Under the pieces are notes generated by a model. The model had not been told where the DNA came from. It saw only the letters and a program-made list of their open reading frames with translations, and made no database searches. Positions 32,896 through 40,337 of a stretch of 41,043 nt of DNA are shown here, piece after piece (within the stretch, counting starts at the first letter, position 1; every line of letters begins with the position of its first letter). Origin of the DNA: an uncultured Oscillospiraceae bacterium (GTDB lineage Bacteria; Bacillota; Clostridia; Oscillospirales; Oscillospiraceae); NCBI GenBank assembly GCA_934636305.1, contig CAKUAM010000011.1, positions 1 to 41,043 on the forward strand, in the 5' to 3' direction. Both the position numbers and the translations under genes were made by a program.

Positions 32896-34101
32896 TTAAA
32901 TGCTGCCGTACATGGAGAACATCGGCAGGTACACGGCCAGCAGCAAAATGACTGTAATTACTGCAAGGCCAATTGTGATGGCCGGCTCCAGCATTGCCAG
33001 CAGCCGCTCCGTCATAACGGAAACCTCGTTATCAAAGTAGCTGCCAATGACGGTGAGCGTCTGCTCGAGATTACCGGAGCGCTCGCCCACGCCCGTCATT
33101 TCCGTCAGCATGGACGGGAAATACTCACTTTTCGCCATGCTCCCGGCAAGGTCATGGCCCTGCTCCACACTCTGCCGCACCCGGCGCACAGAGGCGGCAA
33201 ACAGATAGTTCGAGGCGACATTGGCCGTCACCTCCAGCGCCTTCACGACGGGAAGGCCCGCCGCCAGCATCGTGGCCATCGTATTGGCAAACTGCGCGGC
33301 GGCGTTCATGCCGTGCAGGCGGTGCAGCGGCGAGCGCTTCAGCTTGCCCCGCGCCAGCGAAATTCTTCCTTTTTCTGTCCGCGCAATCAGTGCACGCGCA
33401 GCAAAAAACACGCCAATAATCAGGAAAACCGCCCACCAGTAACCAGTGATAAAATTGGAGGTGGCAATCAGGGCCTTCGTGATGCCCGGCAGCTCCACAT
33501 CCAGCTCCTCAAACGTGGAGATAAACATCGGCACGGCCACCGTCATAATCACAATGAAAACGACAGCCGCGACAAACAGCACAATTGCCGGATAGGTCAG
33601 CGTGCTGACAACCTTGGCCTTTGTCTTGGCGGATTTATCGTAATAGGTGTGCAGGCGGTCAAAGCACGTCTCCAGCGTACCGGACTGCTCGCCCGCGCGG
33701 ATCGTCTCTGTAAAGGTTGCAGGCAGCGACCTGCAGTTGTTTTCAAAGCTCTGCGCCATCCCATAGCCGCCGGCCACATCGCGCGCCACCTTCTGCAGCA
33801 TGGCGCGCAGCTCCTTGTCCTTCGTCTGCGCCGCCACCATCTCCACACACTTGTCCACCGACAGGCCGGAGGTCAGGATGATGGAGAACTGCGAGCAGAT
33901 GAGTGCCAGCTGCTTTTCCTTCAGCTTGAGCCCGCCGAGACTTTTGCCCGTCTCGCGCGCGGCGCGCACCGGCTCAATCCTGGTAATGATGGAGCAGGTT
34001 GACCGCAGCTGCGTGACAGCCTCATATTCGTTATACGCCTCAATGACGCCGGATACCTTGGCGCCGTCGGGCGAAAGTCCTCTATATTTGAATGTCGTCG
34101 T
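32896..34101 (-). CDS. pilC: PilC, inner-membrane platform protein, apparent ACG start
   Basis: From 34101 the frame reads TTFKYRGLSPDGAKVSGVIEAYNEYEAV, the conserved PilC/GspF N-terminus, and continues through two GspF domains to YLPMFSMYGSI. The blocks LTSGLSVDKCVEMVAAQT, FTETIRAGEQSGTLETCFDRL, AQFANTMATMLAAGLPVVKALEVTAN and MTGVGERSGNLEQTL are diagnostic, and three membrane helices are visible. Length from 34101 is 401 residues, the family norm. No ATG, GTG or TTG lies between an in-frame TGA (34108-34110) and the conserved part; ACG at 34099-34101 lies six bases after AGGTGA. GTG at 33969 would lose 44 residues and has no clear site. PilC is the platform with which PilB and PilT work. Confidence 0.88.
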   Translation of the reverse strand, partial: TTTFKYRGLSPDGAKVSGVIEAYNEYEAVTQLRSTCSIITRIEPVRAARETGKSLGGLKLKEKQLALICSQFSIILTSGLSVDKCVEMVAAQTKDKELRAMLQKVARDVAGGYGMAQSFENNCRSLPATFTETIRAGEQSGTLETCFDRLHTYYDKSAKTKAKVVSTLTYPAIVLFVAAVVFIVIMTVAVPMFISTFEELDVELPGITKALIATSNFITGYWWAVFLIIGVFFAARALIARTEKGRISLARGKLKRSPLHRLHGMNAAAQFANTMATMLAAGLPVVKALEVTANVASNYLFAASVRRVRQSVEQGHDLAGSMAKSEYFPSMLTEMTGVGERSGNLEQTLTVIGSYFDNEVSVMTERLLAMLEPAITIGLAVITVILLLAVYLPMFSMYGSI

Positions 34102-34127
34102 GGCGGTTCACCTGCCTTCCGTGTCAA

Positions 34128-35198
34128 TCATAATCCTGTATGCGTCAGATGCGGCGCGCCGCCGAAGCCTTCGCGGTCGCGGCAGTATTCCAGCGCCGTC
34201 TGCTGCGAGACAACGCCGTCGCGCACAAGCTTCTGCAGCGCATGATCCATGGTCACGCTGCCGGCCTGCTCGTTCATGGCGATGAAGCTGTCAATCTGCG
34301 GGGTCTTGCCCTCGCGGATAAGGTTGCGGATGGCGCTTGTCACCAGCATCACCTCGCAGGCCGCCGCGCGGCCCTTGCCGGATTTGCGCGGCAGCAGCTG
34401 CTGGGAGACGACAGCCCGGAGCGTCGTCGACACCTGCATGCGGATCTGCTTCTGCTGTCCGTCGGGGAACACGTTGACCATGCGGTCAATGGACTCCGCC
34501 GCCGAGCCGGTATGCAGCGTGGCAAAGACCAGATGGCCGGTCTCCGCCGCGGTGAGCGCAATCTGGATGGTGTCAAGGTCGCGCATCTCGCCGATGAGAA
34601 TGACGTCCGGGTCCTCGCGCAAAATGGCGCGCAGGCCGTCCGAGTAGCTTTTGGTATCTGCGCCGATCTCGCGCTGGTTGACAATGCACTGCGCCGGCGT
34701 ATAGACATATTCAATCGGATCCTCGAGCGTGATGATATGCCCGGGCCGGTTCTGGTTGATGCGGTTGAGAATGGCGGCCAGCGTCGTGGACTTGCCGGAG
34801 CCCGTCTCGCCCGTGACAAGCACGATGCCGCTGCGGTAATCCGGGAAGCCGGAAATTGCCGGCGGCAGGCCCAGCTCCTCAAGCTCCGGAATGCGCTCGG
34901 CCAGGATTCGGATGGCCACGGATACGGCCCCCTGCTGGCGGAAGAGGTTCATTCTCGTGCGTGCGCCGCAGGAAAAGCTGCGTGCCAGATCCAGCTCGCC
35001 GATTGTCTCAATGCGTGCGTACTGGTCTCCTGCCAGCTGCCTGGCGTAAAGCTCACAGTCGTCCTGCGTCAGAATATCCTCATCCAGCGTGCATATCCGG
35101 CCATCGATCCGGCATTTGACCGGCAGGCCGCGCACAAGATGAATATCGGATGCACCGCGCTGCCTGGCAGCAGCGATGATCTCATCAATTGTCAGCAT
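34128..35198 (-). CDS. pilT: PilT, pilus retraction ATPase
   Basis: The 356-residue protein is a secretion ATPase of PilT type. It has IIAAARQRGASDIHLVRGLPVKCRIDG (PAS-like N-domain), Walker A GETGSGKSTT, the Asp box TLEDPIEYVY, Walker B LREDPDVILIGEMRDLDTIQIALTAAETGHLVFATLHT with the PilT-typical AETGHLV and HTGSA, and a late AIRNLIREGKTPQIDSFI. It has no zinc-binding cysteines, which separates it from PilB. ATG 35198 follows AAAGGAAAG; the in-frame ATG at 35258 does not. Its presence predicts retractable pili, hence twitching or uptake functions. Confidence 0.95.
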   Translation of the reverse strand: MLTIDEIIAAARQRGASDIHLVRGLPVKCRIDGRICTLDEDILTQDDCELYARQLAGDQYARIETIGELDLARSFSCGARTRMNLFRQQGAVSVAIRILAERIPELEELGLPPAISGFPDYRSGIVLVTGETGSGKSTTLAAILNRINQNRPGHIITLEDPIEYVYTPAQCIVNQREIGADTKSYSDGLRAILREDPDVILIGEMRDLDTIQIALTAAETGHLVFATLHTGSAAESIDRMVNVFPDGQQKQIRMQVSTTLRAVVSQQLLPRKSGKGRAAACEVMLVTSAIRNLIREGKTPQIDSFIAMNEQAGSVTMDHALQKLVRDGVVSQQTALEYCRDREGFGGAPHLTHTGL

Positions 35199-35336
35199 GA
35201 CTTTCCTTTCTGTGTTTCTGCAAAGGTGACACCGTCCGGGCACAGGCCATGCACCCAATATGCACGTGCTTCCCCCTCAGTCGGCAACTGACCTGTTGGC
35301 CCGGGCGGTACACCCTTTGTTCCGCGCTGCGCCGGA

Positions 35337-37025
35337 TCAATCCACCGTGGAATTGATTGCGCGCGCGGCCTCTGCTGCGCTGATCTCGCCGCGGAGCACA
35401 AGCTCCCGGCAATTCTCGCGCAGCGTCACGAACCCGGCCTCCTTCGCCGCAGCGAACAAATCATCGTACGGGGCGCGATCGGTGACAAGACGGCGAAGCC
35501 TGCCGCTCATCATCAGAATCTCAAAAACGCCGCGCCGTCCGTGATAGCCGGTGTGATAGCATTCCTGACAGCCCTCTCCGCGGTAAAACTGCACATCCGC
35601 ATCCTCCGGCAGACCGAGAAGCGCAAGCTCCTGTGCCTCGGGGCGGTAGGCCTTTTTGCAGTGGGGACAGATTTTCCGGACAAGCCGCTGGGAGATTACA
35701 CCCCGCAGCGCGCTGGAAATGAGATAGGGCTCCACGCCGATATCTGCCAGACGGTCAACGGCGGAAACCGCGTCGTTGGTGTGCAGCGTGGACAGAACCA
35801 GATGGCCCGTGATGGCCGACCGGATGGCAATCTCCGCCGTCTCGCCGTCGCGGATTTCGCCGACGGCAATGATATCCGGGTCCTGACGCAGAATTGCGCG
35901 CAGGCCCGCGGCAAAGGTCATGCCTGTTTTCTCGTTGATCTGGCACTGGTTGACGCCGCCGATGTTGTACTCGACCGGATCTTCCAGCGTCATGATATTT
36001 GTCTCGTCACGGCAGAGCTCCTGCAGCATGGCGCACATCGTCGTTGATTTGCCGGAGCCCGTCGGGCCGACAAGCAGGATTACGCCGCTGCTGTTTTTCA
36101 GCAGCGCGTCATAGTTGGCAAGCTCCTTCCCCTCGAAGCCCAGCATCTGCTTGGTGATGGCCCGCTGCGTGCGGTCAAGCAGTCGCAGCACAACCTTTTC
36201 GCCGTACACTGTCGGCATGGAGGAGATACGAAGATCCAGCTCATGGTTCTTGACACGCACCATCGCGCGGCCATCCTGCGGGATCTTGCGCTCGGCAATG
36301 TTCATACCGCCCATAATCTTCAGGCGGGAAATGACCGCGTTCTGCAGATTGGTCGGAATGGTGAGAATTTTGCGGAGCAGACCATCGATGCGCATGCGCA
36401 CAACCATTTCGTCCGACTGCGGCTCCAGATGGATATCGCTCGCGCGTTCGTTGAACGCGCGCTCAATGACGGAGTTCACCAGGCGGATCGTCGGCGCGGC
36501 TGTGGCGCTGTCGTCGGTGGACTGGGCCATCTGGGCCGGGACAATGTCCTGCGTGCCTGCCTCGCGCTTCATATCCTCGATGGCGCGTGCCGTGCCCTCG
36601 CTGCCGTAGAGTGTGCTGATAGCCTGCTCGACAGCGCGGCGCGTGGCGATCATCGGCACGACGCGCTTGTGCGACGACGCCTTGATTTCCTCCTGCGCCA
36701 GGAAGTTGAGCGGGTCGCTCATGGCGACATACAGCTCATCCTTGACCAGCTTCACCGGCACAACGCAGTATTTCTTTGCGATTGCGCGCGGCACATACTT
36801 TGCCAGCTCCAGCGGAATCGACACCGCCGTCAGATCCACAAAATCGACGCCCAGCTGCATCTGCAGCGCATCAATGAGCTGCTGCTCCGTGATAAAGTTG
36901 TTATCAATCAGCACGTCGCCGAGACGCTGCTTCGTCTGCTTCTGGATCTCCAGCGCCTGCTGCAGCTGTCCGGCCGTGATCGCACCGGCGGCGACCAGCA
37001 GGTCGCCGATTCGCATATACGCCAC
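35337..37025 (-). CDS. pilB: PilB, pilus extension ATPase with MshEN c-di-GMP-binding domain
   Basis: The 562-residue protein begins at GTG 37025, seven bases after AAAGGAGG. Two copies of the MshEN motif, RIGDLLVAAGAITAGQLQQA (from residue 5) and RLGDVLIDNNFITEQQLIDA (from 34), match the R(L/I)GxxLxxxxxIxxxQLxxAL pattern known to bind c-di-GMP in PilB/MshE proteins. The ATPase core follows: RASDIHLEPQ, Walker A GPTGSGKSTT, TLEDPVEYNIGGVNQCQI, Walker B LRQDPDIIAVGEIRDGETAEIAIRSAITGHLVLSTLHTNDA, and a four-Cys zinc site CPHC...GCQEC. It powers pilus extension. It is the first gene behind the riboswitch, so c-di-GMP may act on both its synthesis and activity. Confidence 0.95.
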   Translation of the reverse strand: MAYMRIGDLLVAAGAITAGQLQQALEIQKQTKQRLGDVLIDNNFITEQQLIDALQMQLGVDFVDLTAVSIPLELAKYVPRAIAKKYCVVPVKLVKDELYVAMSDPLNFLAQEEIKASSHKRVVPMIATRRAVEQAISTLYGSEGTARAIEDMKREAGTQDIVPAQMAQSTDDSATAAPTIRLVNSVIERAFNERASDIHLEPQSDEMVVRMRIDGLLRKILTIPTNLQNAVISRLKIMGGMNIAERKIPQDGRAMVRVKNHELDLRISSMPTVYGEKVVLRLLDRTQRAITKQMLGFEGKELANYDALLKNSSGVILLVGPTGSGKSTTMCAMLQELCRDETNIMTLEDPVEYNIGGVNQCQINEKTGMTFAAGLRAILRQDPDIIAVGEIRDGETAEIAIRSAITGHLVLSTLHTNDAVSAVDRLADIGVEPYLISSALRGVISQRLVRKICPHCKKAYRPEAQELALLGLPEDADVQFYRGEGCQECYHTGYHGRRGVFEILMMSGRLRRLVTDRAPYDDLFAAAKEAGFVTLRENCRELVLRGEISAAEAARAINSTVD

Positions 37026-37089
37026 CGTGACGCCTCCTTTCGTACCAAACACCGCCCGTATGGAGTTAAAAACGTCTCCAAATGGCGAC

Positions 37090-37124
37090 AAAAAAGCTGG
37101 CCGCAATCTCAAACTTGCGGCCAG
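37090..37124 (-). terminator. riboswitch expression platform: terminator before pilB
   Basis: A perfect 10-bp stem (CTGGCCGCAA with TTGCGGCCAG, 37115-37124 and 37097-37106, loop 8) is followed on the minus strand by CTTTTTT. Its 5' arm directly abuts the last bases of the aptamer, so ligand binding could decide whether it forms. The sign of control (on or off) cannot be read with certainty. Confidence 0.85.
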
Positions 37125-37198
37125 TCAATCATACGGAATTTCTCCCGCTTAGACACTAAGCTTTGCGTCCCCGCCTTTCAGCGGGTTTGCCCTAAACA
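37122..37198 (-). promoter_or_regulatory. c-di-GMP-I (GEMM) riboswitch aptamer controlling the pilus operon
   Basis: On the minus strand: GGCAAACC (37184-37191), a stem capped by GAAA, GGGGACGCAAAGC (37160 onward), the stem-loop CTTAG-TGT-CTAAG, and a second hairpin CGGGA-GAAA-TTCCG. GGCAAACC, the GAAA tetraloop and GACGCAAAGC are the diagnostic blocks of class I c-di-GMP riboswitches. It lies between a strong promoter and a terminator upstream of pilB. Confidence 0.93.
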
Positions 37199-37261
37199 GA
37201 TATTTTTTTGTCAGAAAAGGGCCGTTTGGATGGTTTTAACGCCCTCTTAACATATAGACGC

Positions 37262-37290
37262 ATTATACCGCATATACTTTTCTTTTTCAA
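37262..37290 (-). promoter_or_regulatory. promoter of the pilus operon
   Basis: On the minus strand -35 TTGAAA (37285-37290) and -10 TATAAT (37262-37267) are 17 bases apart. The transcript would start near 37255, some 60 bases before the aptamer. Confidence 0.8.
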
Positions 37291-37332
37291 GGGTTATTTT
37301 ACTTTTTAAGGGATTTTCGCTGCATTTGTGTC

Positions 37333-37369
37333 AAAAAACGGAATCTTATTGCACTAAGCTTCCGTTTTT
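37333..37369. terminator. terminator after the GGDEF/HD-GYP gene
   Basis: AAAACGGAA pairs with TTCCGTTTT around a 16-base loop; on the minus strand T6 follows. It separates the c-di-GMP enzyme gene from the pilus promoter. Confidence 0.75.
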
Positions 37370-37393
37370 GTGCACTATTATAAATAATTTCCA

Positions 37394-39304
37394 TTACCTC
37401 TCCTGCTTCGGCGCGTATTCCAGCTGCGGCAGCTCGTCGGCAATGTCGCGCAGACAGTCCAGAAGGATCGGATGAAACGCGCCGCATTCGCCGTTTAAAA
37501 TCATCTCAATGGCCTGTTCGTGCGGGAACGCCCTTTTGTACGTCCGCTTGCTCACCAGCGCGTCATAGACGTCCGCCAGTGCGACAATCTGCGCCGAGAT
37601 CGGGATATCGTCCCCCTTCAGCCCATCCGGATATCCCCGGCCGTCATAGCGCTCGTGGTGCCAGCGGCAGATATCGTGCGCCGTGCGCACCAGCGGCTCG
37701 TCGCGATAGGTCTCAATGTTGTCAAGCATCTCCGCGCCGATGACGGTGTGCGTTTTCATGATGGCAAACTCCTCATTTGTCAGCTTGCCGGGCTTATTGA
37801 GAATACTCTCGTCGATGGCAATCTTGCCGACGTCATGAAGTGCAGAGGCTGTGGCAATTATGTCGCGCTGCCTGGCGTCGAGATGGTACTGATCCGTTTT
37901 CTGCACCAGGCTCTCCATGATACGCTCCGTCAGCTGACGCATATGCAGCACATGCATGCCGCTCTCGCCGTTGCGAAACTCCACAATGTGGCTGAGGACG
38001 CTGATCATCATGTGGTTGTTTTTCTCTTTTTCGTAGGTCTGTCTGGCGATAATGGAAACGAGACGCCGCTGCTTGGCATAGAGCGTGATCGTGTTGAGCA
38101 CGCGCCGGTAGACAATTTTGGCATCAAAGGGACGGCTGATATAGTCCGAAACGCCAAGATCATAGGCGCGGCAGATCACATCATTGGAATCCGCGCTGGA
38201 GATTATAACGACCGGAACATTCTCGATGAGGTTCTCTTTCGCCATGGCGGCCAGAACCTCGAATCCGTTCATCACCGGCATCACGATATCAAGCAGTATC
38301 AGGTCGATGCCCGTTTTATACTGCCGGAGCAGCGCCATGCCCTCCTGGCCGTTTTCTGCCTCCAGAATCTCGTAATCCCCGCCCAGAATCTCCGCCAGAA
38401 GCGCGCGGTTCATCTCAGCGTCGTCAATAATCAGGATCCGCTGCTTCTCCACGTTGCTGCCACCGGTGTCGTCGCACTCGGTCACGGCAAGATTTTTCAT
38501 ATTCTTCGCGCGGTACAACAGCTGGTCTGCCCGATTCATCGCCTGATTGACCGTCTCCTTGCTTGCAACCACGCCACCGATGGATACCGAAATCTGCATA
38601 TTTGGATAGCCCGGAATGAGCGCTGCATGCACCTGGTCACAGATAGCCTGCAGCTTGCGCTGCAGCATCTGCTTCGGAATGCTGGGCAGCACAAGCAGAA
38701 ATTCGTCGCCGCCATAACGGATGATCGAATCGGATTTACGGATGTTCTGCTGCACAATCTGCACAACTGTTTTGAGCGCAGCGTCGCCCGCATGGTGGCC
38801 GAACGTGTCGTTATACAGCTTGAAATCATCCAGATCCATGACCGCAATGCCCGCCGGCTGGATCGTGTTGCGGACCATGTCCTCATAATAGCGCCGGTTG
38901 AACGCGCCGGTCAGCGGATCACGGTACAGCTTCTCCCGGTACGGCAGGAGCTTGTTCACGATCTTCTCGCTGCCCTCCGGGTCAATCAGCGTCTCGTCGT
39001 CGAGCTTCTGCGCCAGCTCCATCACATAGGGCTTGCCGTCAATCTCCCGGTAAACCGCCGTGACCTGGTAGATATCCGGCGCAGCGTATTCCAGCTTCGT
39101 CTTGCGCGTTTTTTCCTGAAACGCCGTGCGCACGATGCAGTTCTTGCATGGAACCGCTTTCCAGCTCTCCTCCGCAACCGGGCAGGGATCCTCCGCCAGG
39201 TCGTTCTCCATCCGCATAATCGCGTCGCCGCCGATCAGCCGCACTATGGTAAAAAACTTCCGATAATGCTCCAGCTCCTGCTGGACCTGCTGCATCGTAT
39301 CCAT
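37394..39304 (-). CDS. GGDEF - receiver - HD-GYP protein (putative bifunctional c-di-GMP enzyme)
   Basis: The 636-residue protein has an N-terminal sensor-like part with a Cys cluster (CPV...CKNC), then a GGDEF domain (DPLTGAFNRRYYEDM, IIRYGGDEFLLVLPS, about residues 125-290) with an RxxD inhibitory site (RKSD) five residues upstream. A receiver follows (ILIIDDAEMNR, LILLDIVMPVMNGFEVL, about 290-420), whose conserved Lys-Pro reads Arg-Pro (SRPFD). The HD-GYP domain closes (ALHDVGKIAIDESILNKPGKL, THTVIGAEML, WHHERYDGRGYPDGL). Both enzymatic motifs are intact, so it should make and hydrolyse c-di-GMP under control of the other domains. ATG 39304 follows GAGGTG by seven bases; ATG 39319 has AGGGGA too close. 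It lies just upstream of the riboswitch-controlled pilus operon. Confidence 0.92.
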   Translation of the reverse strand: MDTMQQVQQELEHYRKFFTIVRLIGGDAIMRMENDLAEDPCPVAEESWKAVPCKNCIVRTAFQEKTRKTKLEYAAPDIYQVTAVYREIDGKPYVMELAQKLDDETLIDPEGSEKIVNKLLPYREKLYRDPLTGAFNRRYYEDMVRNTIQPAGIAVMDLDDFKLYNDTFGHHAGDAALKTVVQIVQQNIRKSDSIIRYGGDEFLLVLPSIPKQMLQRKLQAICDQVHAALIPGYPNMQISVSIGGVVASKETVNQAMNRADQLLYRAKNMKNLAVTECDDTGGSNVEKQRILIIDDAEMNRALLAEILGGDYEILEAENGQEGMALLRQYKTGIDLILLDIVMPVMNGFEVLAAMAKENLIENVPVVIISSADSNDVICRAYDLGVSDYISRPFDAKIVYRRVLNTITLYAKQRRLVSIIARQTYEKEKNNHMMISVLSHIVEFRNGESGMHVLHMRQLTERIMESLVQKTDQYHLDARQRDIIATASALHDVGKIAIDESILNKPGKLTNEEFAIMKTHTVIGAEMLDNIETYRDEPLVRTAHDICRWHHERYDGRGYPDGLKGDDIPISAQIVALADVYDALVSKRTYKRAFPHEQAIEMILNGECGAFHPILLDCLRDIADELPQLEYAPKQER

Positions 39305-39327
39305 CCTGATGCACCTCATTTCCCCTG

Positions 39328-39350
39328 AAAATGGCCGGACCGGCCATTTT
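39328..39350. repeat. palindrome in the leader of the GGDEF gene
   Basis: AAAATGGCCGG (39328-39338) and CCGGCCATTTT (39340-39350) are perfect inverted repeats around one base, 24 bases upstream of the start codon. It could be an RNA hairpin or a protein-binding site. Confidence 0.6.
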
Positions 39351-39572
39351 TCGAGTCCATTCTATCCTTTTTGATTTTTTACCATAGCATATTGCGTCAG
39401 GAAAGTCCATCTTTTTTCTAATCTGGTCTTTCCAAATTGAAAAAAAGCTGCTATATTGAAAGCGTTCATGGATCAGGTCATATACACGCCGGCCGTATGC
39501 AGCGTCTGCTCGCGTGTGCATGCCCTTTTCCACGAATCAATACATGGGCTCTGTGCCCGGAAAGGGAGTTCT

Positions 39573-39923
39573 ATGACACTCGATTCCTTCTATGCGCAGA
39601 TCGGCGGCAACTATCAGCAGATTCTGCAGCGGCTGTACAGGGAAGCCCTCATCCGCAAATTTGTGCTCAAGTATCAGACCGACCCCACTTATCGTACACT
39701 CGGTGATGCCCTGACGCAGTCCGATTGGGAAACGGCGTTCCGCGCTGCCCACACGCTCAAGGGTATCGCGCTCAATCTTGGCTTTGACCGTCTGTATGCC
39801 AGCTCCAGCGCACTGACCGAAGCGCTGCGCGGCCCGAAGCCGTTGAAGGACTTCTCCCTCTGGACCGCCGTACAGTCCACCCAGCAGGAGATCATTTCCG
39901 CCATCCGCGCGCTCGATCAATAA
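39573..39923 (+). CDS. Hpt (histidine phosphotransfer) domain protein
   Basis: The 116-residue protein is one helical Hpt domain. The phosphorylation motif is AAHTLKGIALNLGF, with His at about residue 55, preceded by ALTQSDWETAFR and followed by LTEALRGPKPL. It carries phosphate between a kinase and a receiver. No histidine kinase is in the window, and the only receiver is in the divergent GGDEF/HD-GYP protein, its likely partner. ATG 39573 follows AAAGGGAG; an in-frame ATG at 39456 is upstream without support. A riboswitch promoter starts 27 bases after the stop. Confidence 0.9.
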   Translation: MTLDSFYAQIGGNYQQILQRLYREALIRKFVLKYQTDPTYRTLGDALTQSDWETAFRAAHTLKGIALNLGFDRLYASSSALTEALRGPKPLKDFSLWTAVQSTQQEIISAIRALDQ

Positions 39924-39949
39924 ACTGGAACATTCCGGCAAATAAGCGC

Positions 39950-39978
39950 TTGACATTTCCTGAAAATGGTGTTATAAA
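39950..39978 (+). promoter_or_regulatory. promoter of the second c-di-GMP riboswitch
   Basis: A perfect -35 TTGACA (39950-39955) and -10 TATAAA (39973-39978) are 17 bases apart. The transcript would start almost at the aptamer. Confidence 0.82.
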
Positions 39979-39982
39979 GAAG

Positions 39983-40051
39983 TTGGCAAACCTGTCGAAA
40001 GGCAGGGACGCAAAGTTTAGTGTCTAACCGGGGATTTCCCCGTATGATTGA
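39983..40051 (+). promoter_or_regulatory. second c-di-GMP-I riboswitch aptamer, apparently without a gene
   Basis: GGCAAACC (39985-39992), a stem with GAAA (39997-40000), GGGACGCAAAG (to 40015), a stem-loop TTTAG-TGT-CTAA and hairpin CGGGGATTTCCCCG are the class I signature. The last part TATGATTGACTG equals that of the pilB riboswitch. No credible plus-strand gene follows before 40645. Confidence 0.92.
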
Positions 40052-40091
40052 CTGACCGCATGATTTGATGCGGCCAGCTTTTTGTTTTTTT
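40052..40091 (+). terminator. terminator of the second riboswitch
   Basis: CTGACCGCAT (40052-40061) pairs with ATGCGGCCAG (40068-40077) with one mismatch, then CTTTTTGTTTTTTT. It is the counterpart of the pilB riboswitch terminator. Confidence 0.85.
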
Positions 40092-40092
40092 A

Positions 40093-40175
40093 GGGTGTAT
40101 CTGAAAATTGGAGATGTGACCGGCAGCGAGAAAAGGCCTGCTGTCCGGGGGTGTCGGCTGTTTTCAGATACACCC
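40093..40175. repeat. 83-base element with perfect 15-bp inverted ends
   Basis: GGGTGTATCTGAAAA (40093-40107) and its exact reverse complement (40161-40175) bound a non-coding stretch starting right after the T tract of the riboswitch terminator. It may be a MITE-like insertion or a large RNA hairpin. No clear target duplication is visible. Confidence 0.65.
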
Positions 40176-40249
40176 CAGGGAAAGCTTCCTTCCGTTGTCA
40201 GGCGTGCACACTTCCCGCTTTCTTCGCCTCAAGCCGCCGTGTGAGCAAA

Positions 40250-40312
40250 AAAGCGCCGGAGGGCACTTGCAAAAGTTCCTCCCGCGCGTGCTCACCGGCG
40301 CTTATTTATCAC
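40250..40312 (-). terminator. terminator of the ribbon-helix-helix gene
   Basis: On the minus strand AGCGCCGG and CCGGCGCT pair around a 35-base loop that can pair partly within itself, followed by TTTTTTGC. Confidence 0.65.
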
Positions 40313-40337
40313 ACAGTTGCGTCAAATTACGCTGTGC

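Larger units (their letters stand above)
37026..37393 (-). other. pilus operon leader and intergenic region
   Basis: This 368-base gap contains, in transcription order on the minus strand, the terminator of the GGDEF gene (37333-37369), the operon promoter (37262-37290), a c-di-GMP-I aptamer (37122-37198), its terminator (37090-37124) and the pilB ribosome site (37033-37040). No coding sequence. Confidence 0.85.

Noticed and set aside
37520..39328. 602-codon plus-strand frame opposite the GGDEF/HD-GYP gene
   Set aside because: The minus strand shows intact enzymatic motifs across the same span; the plus frame shows none.
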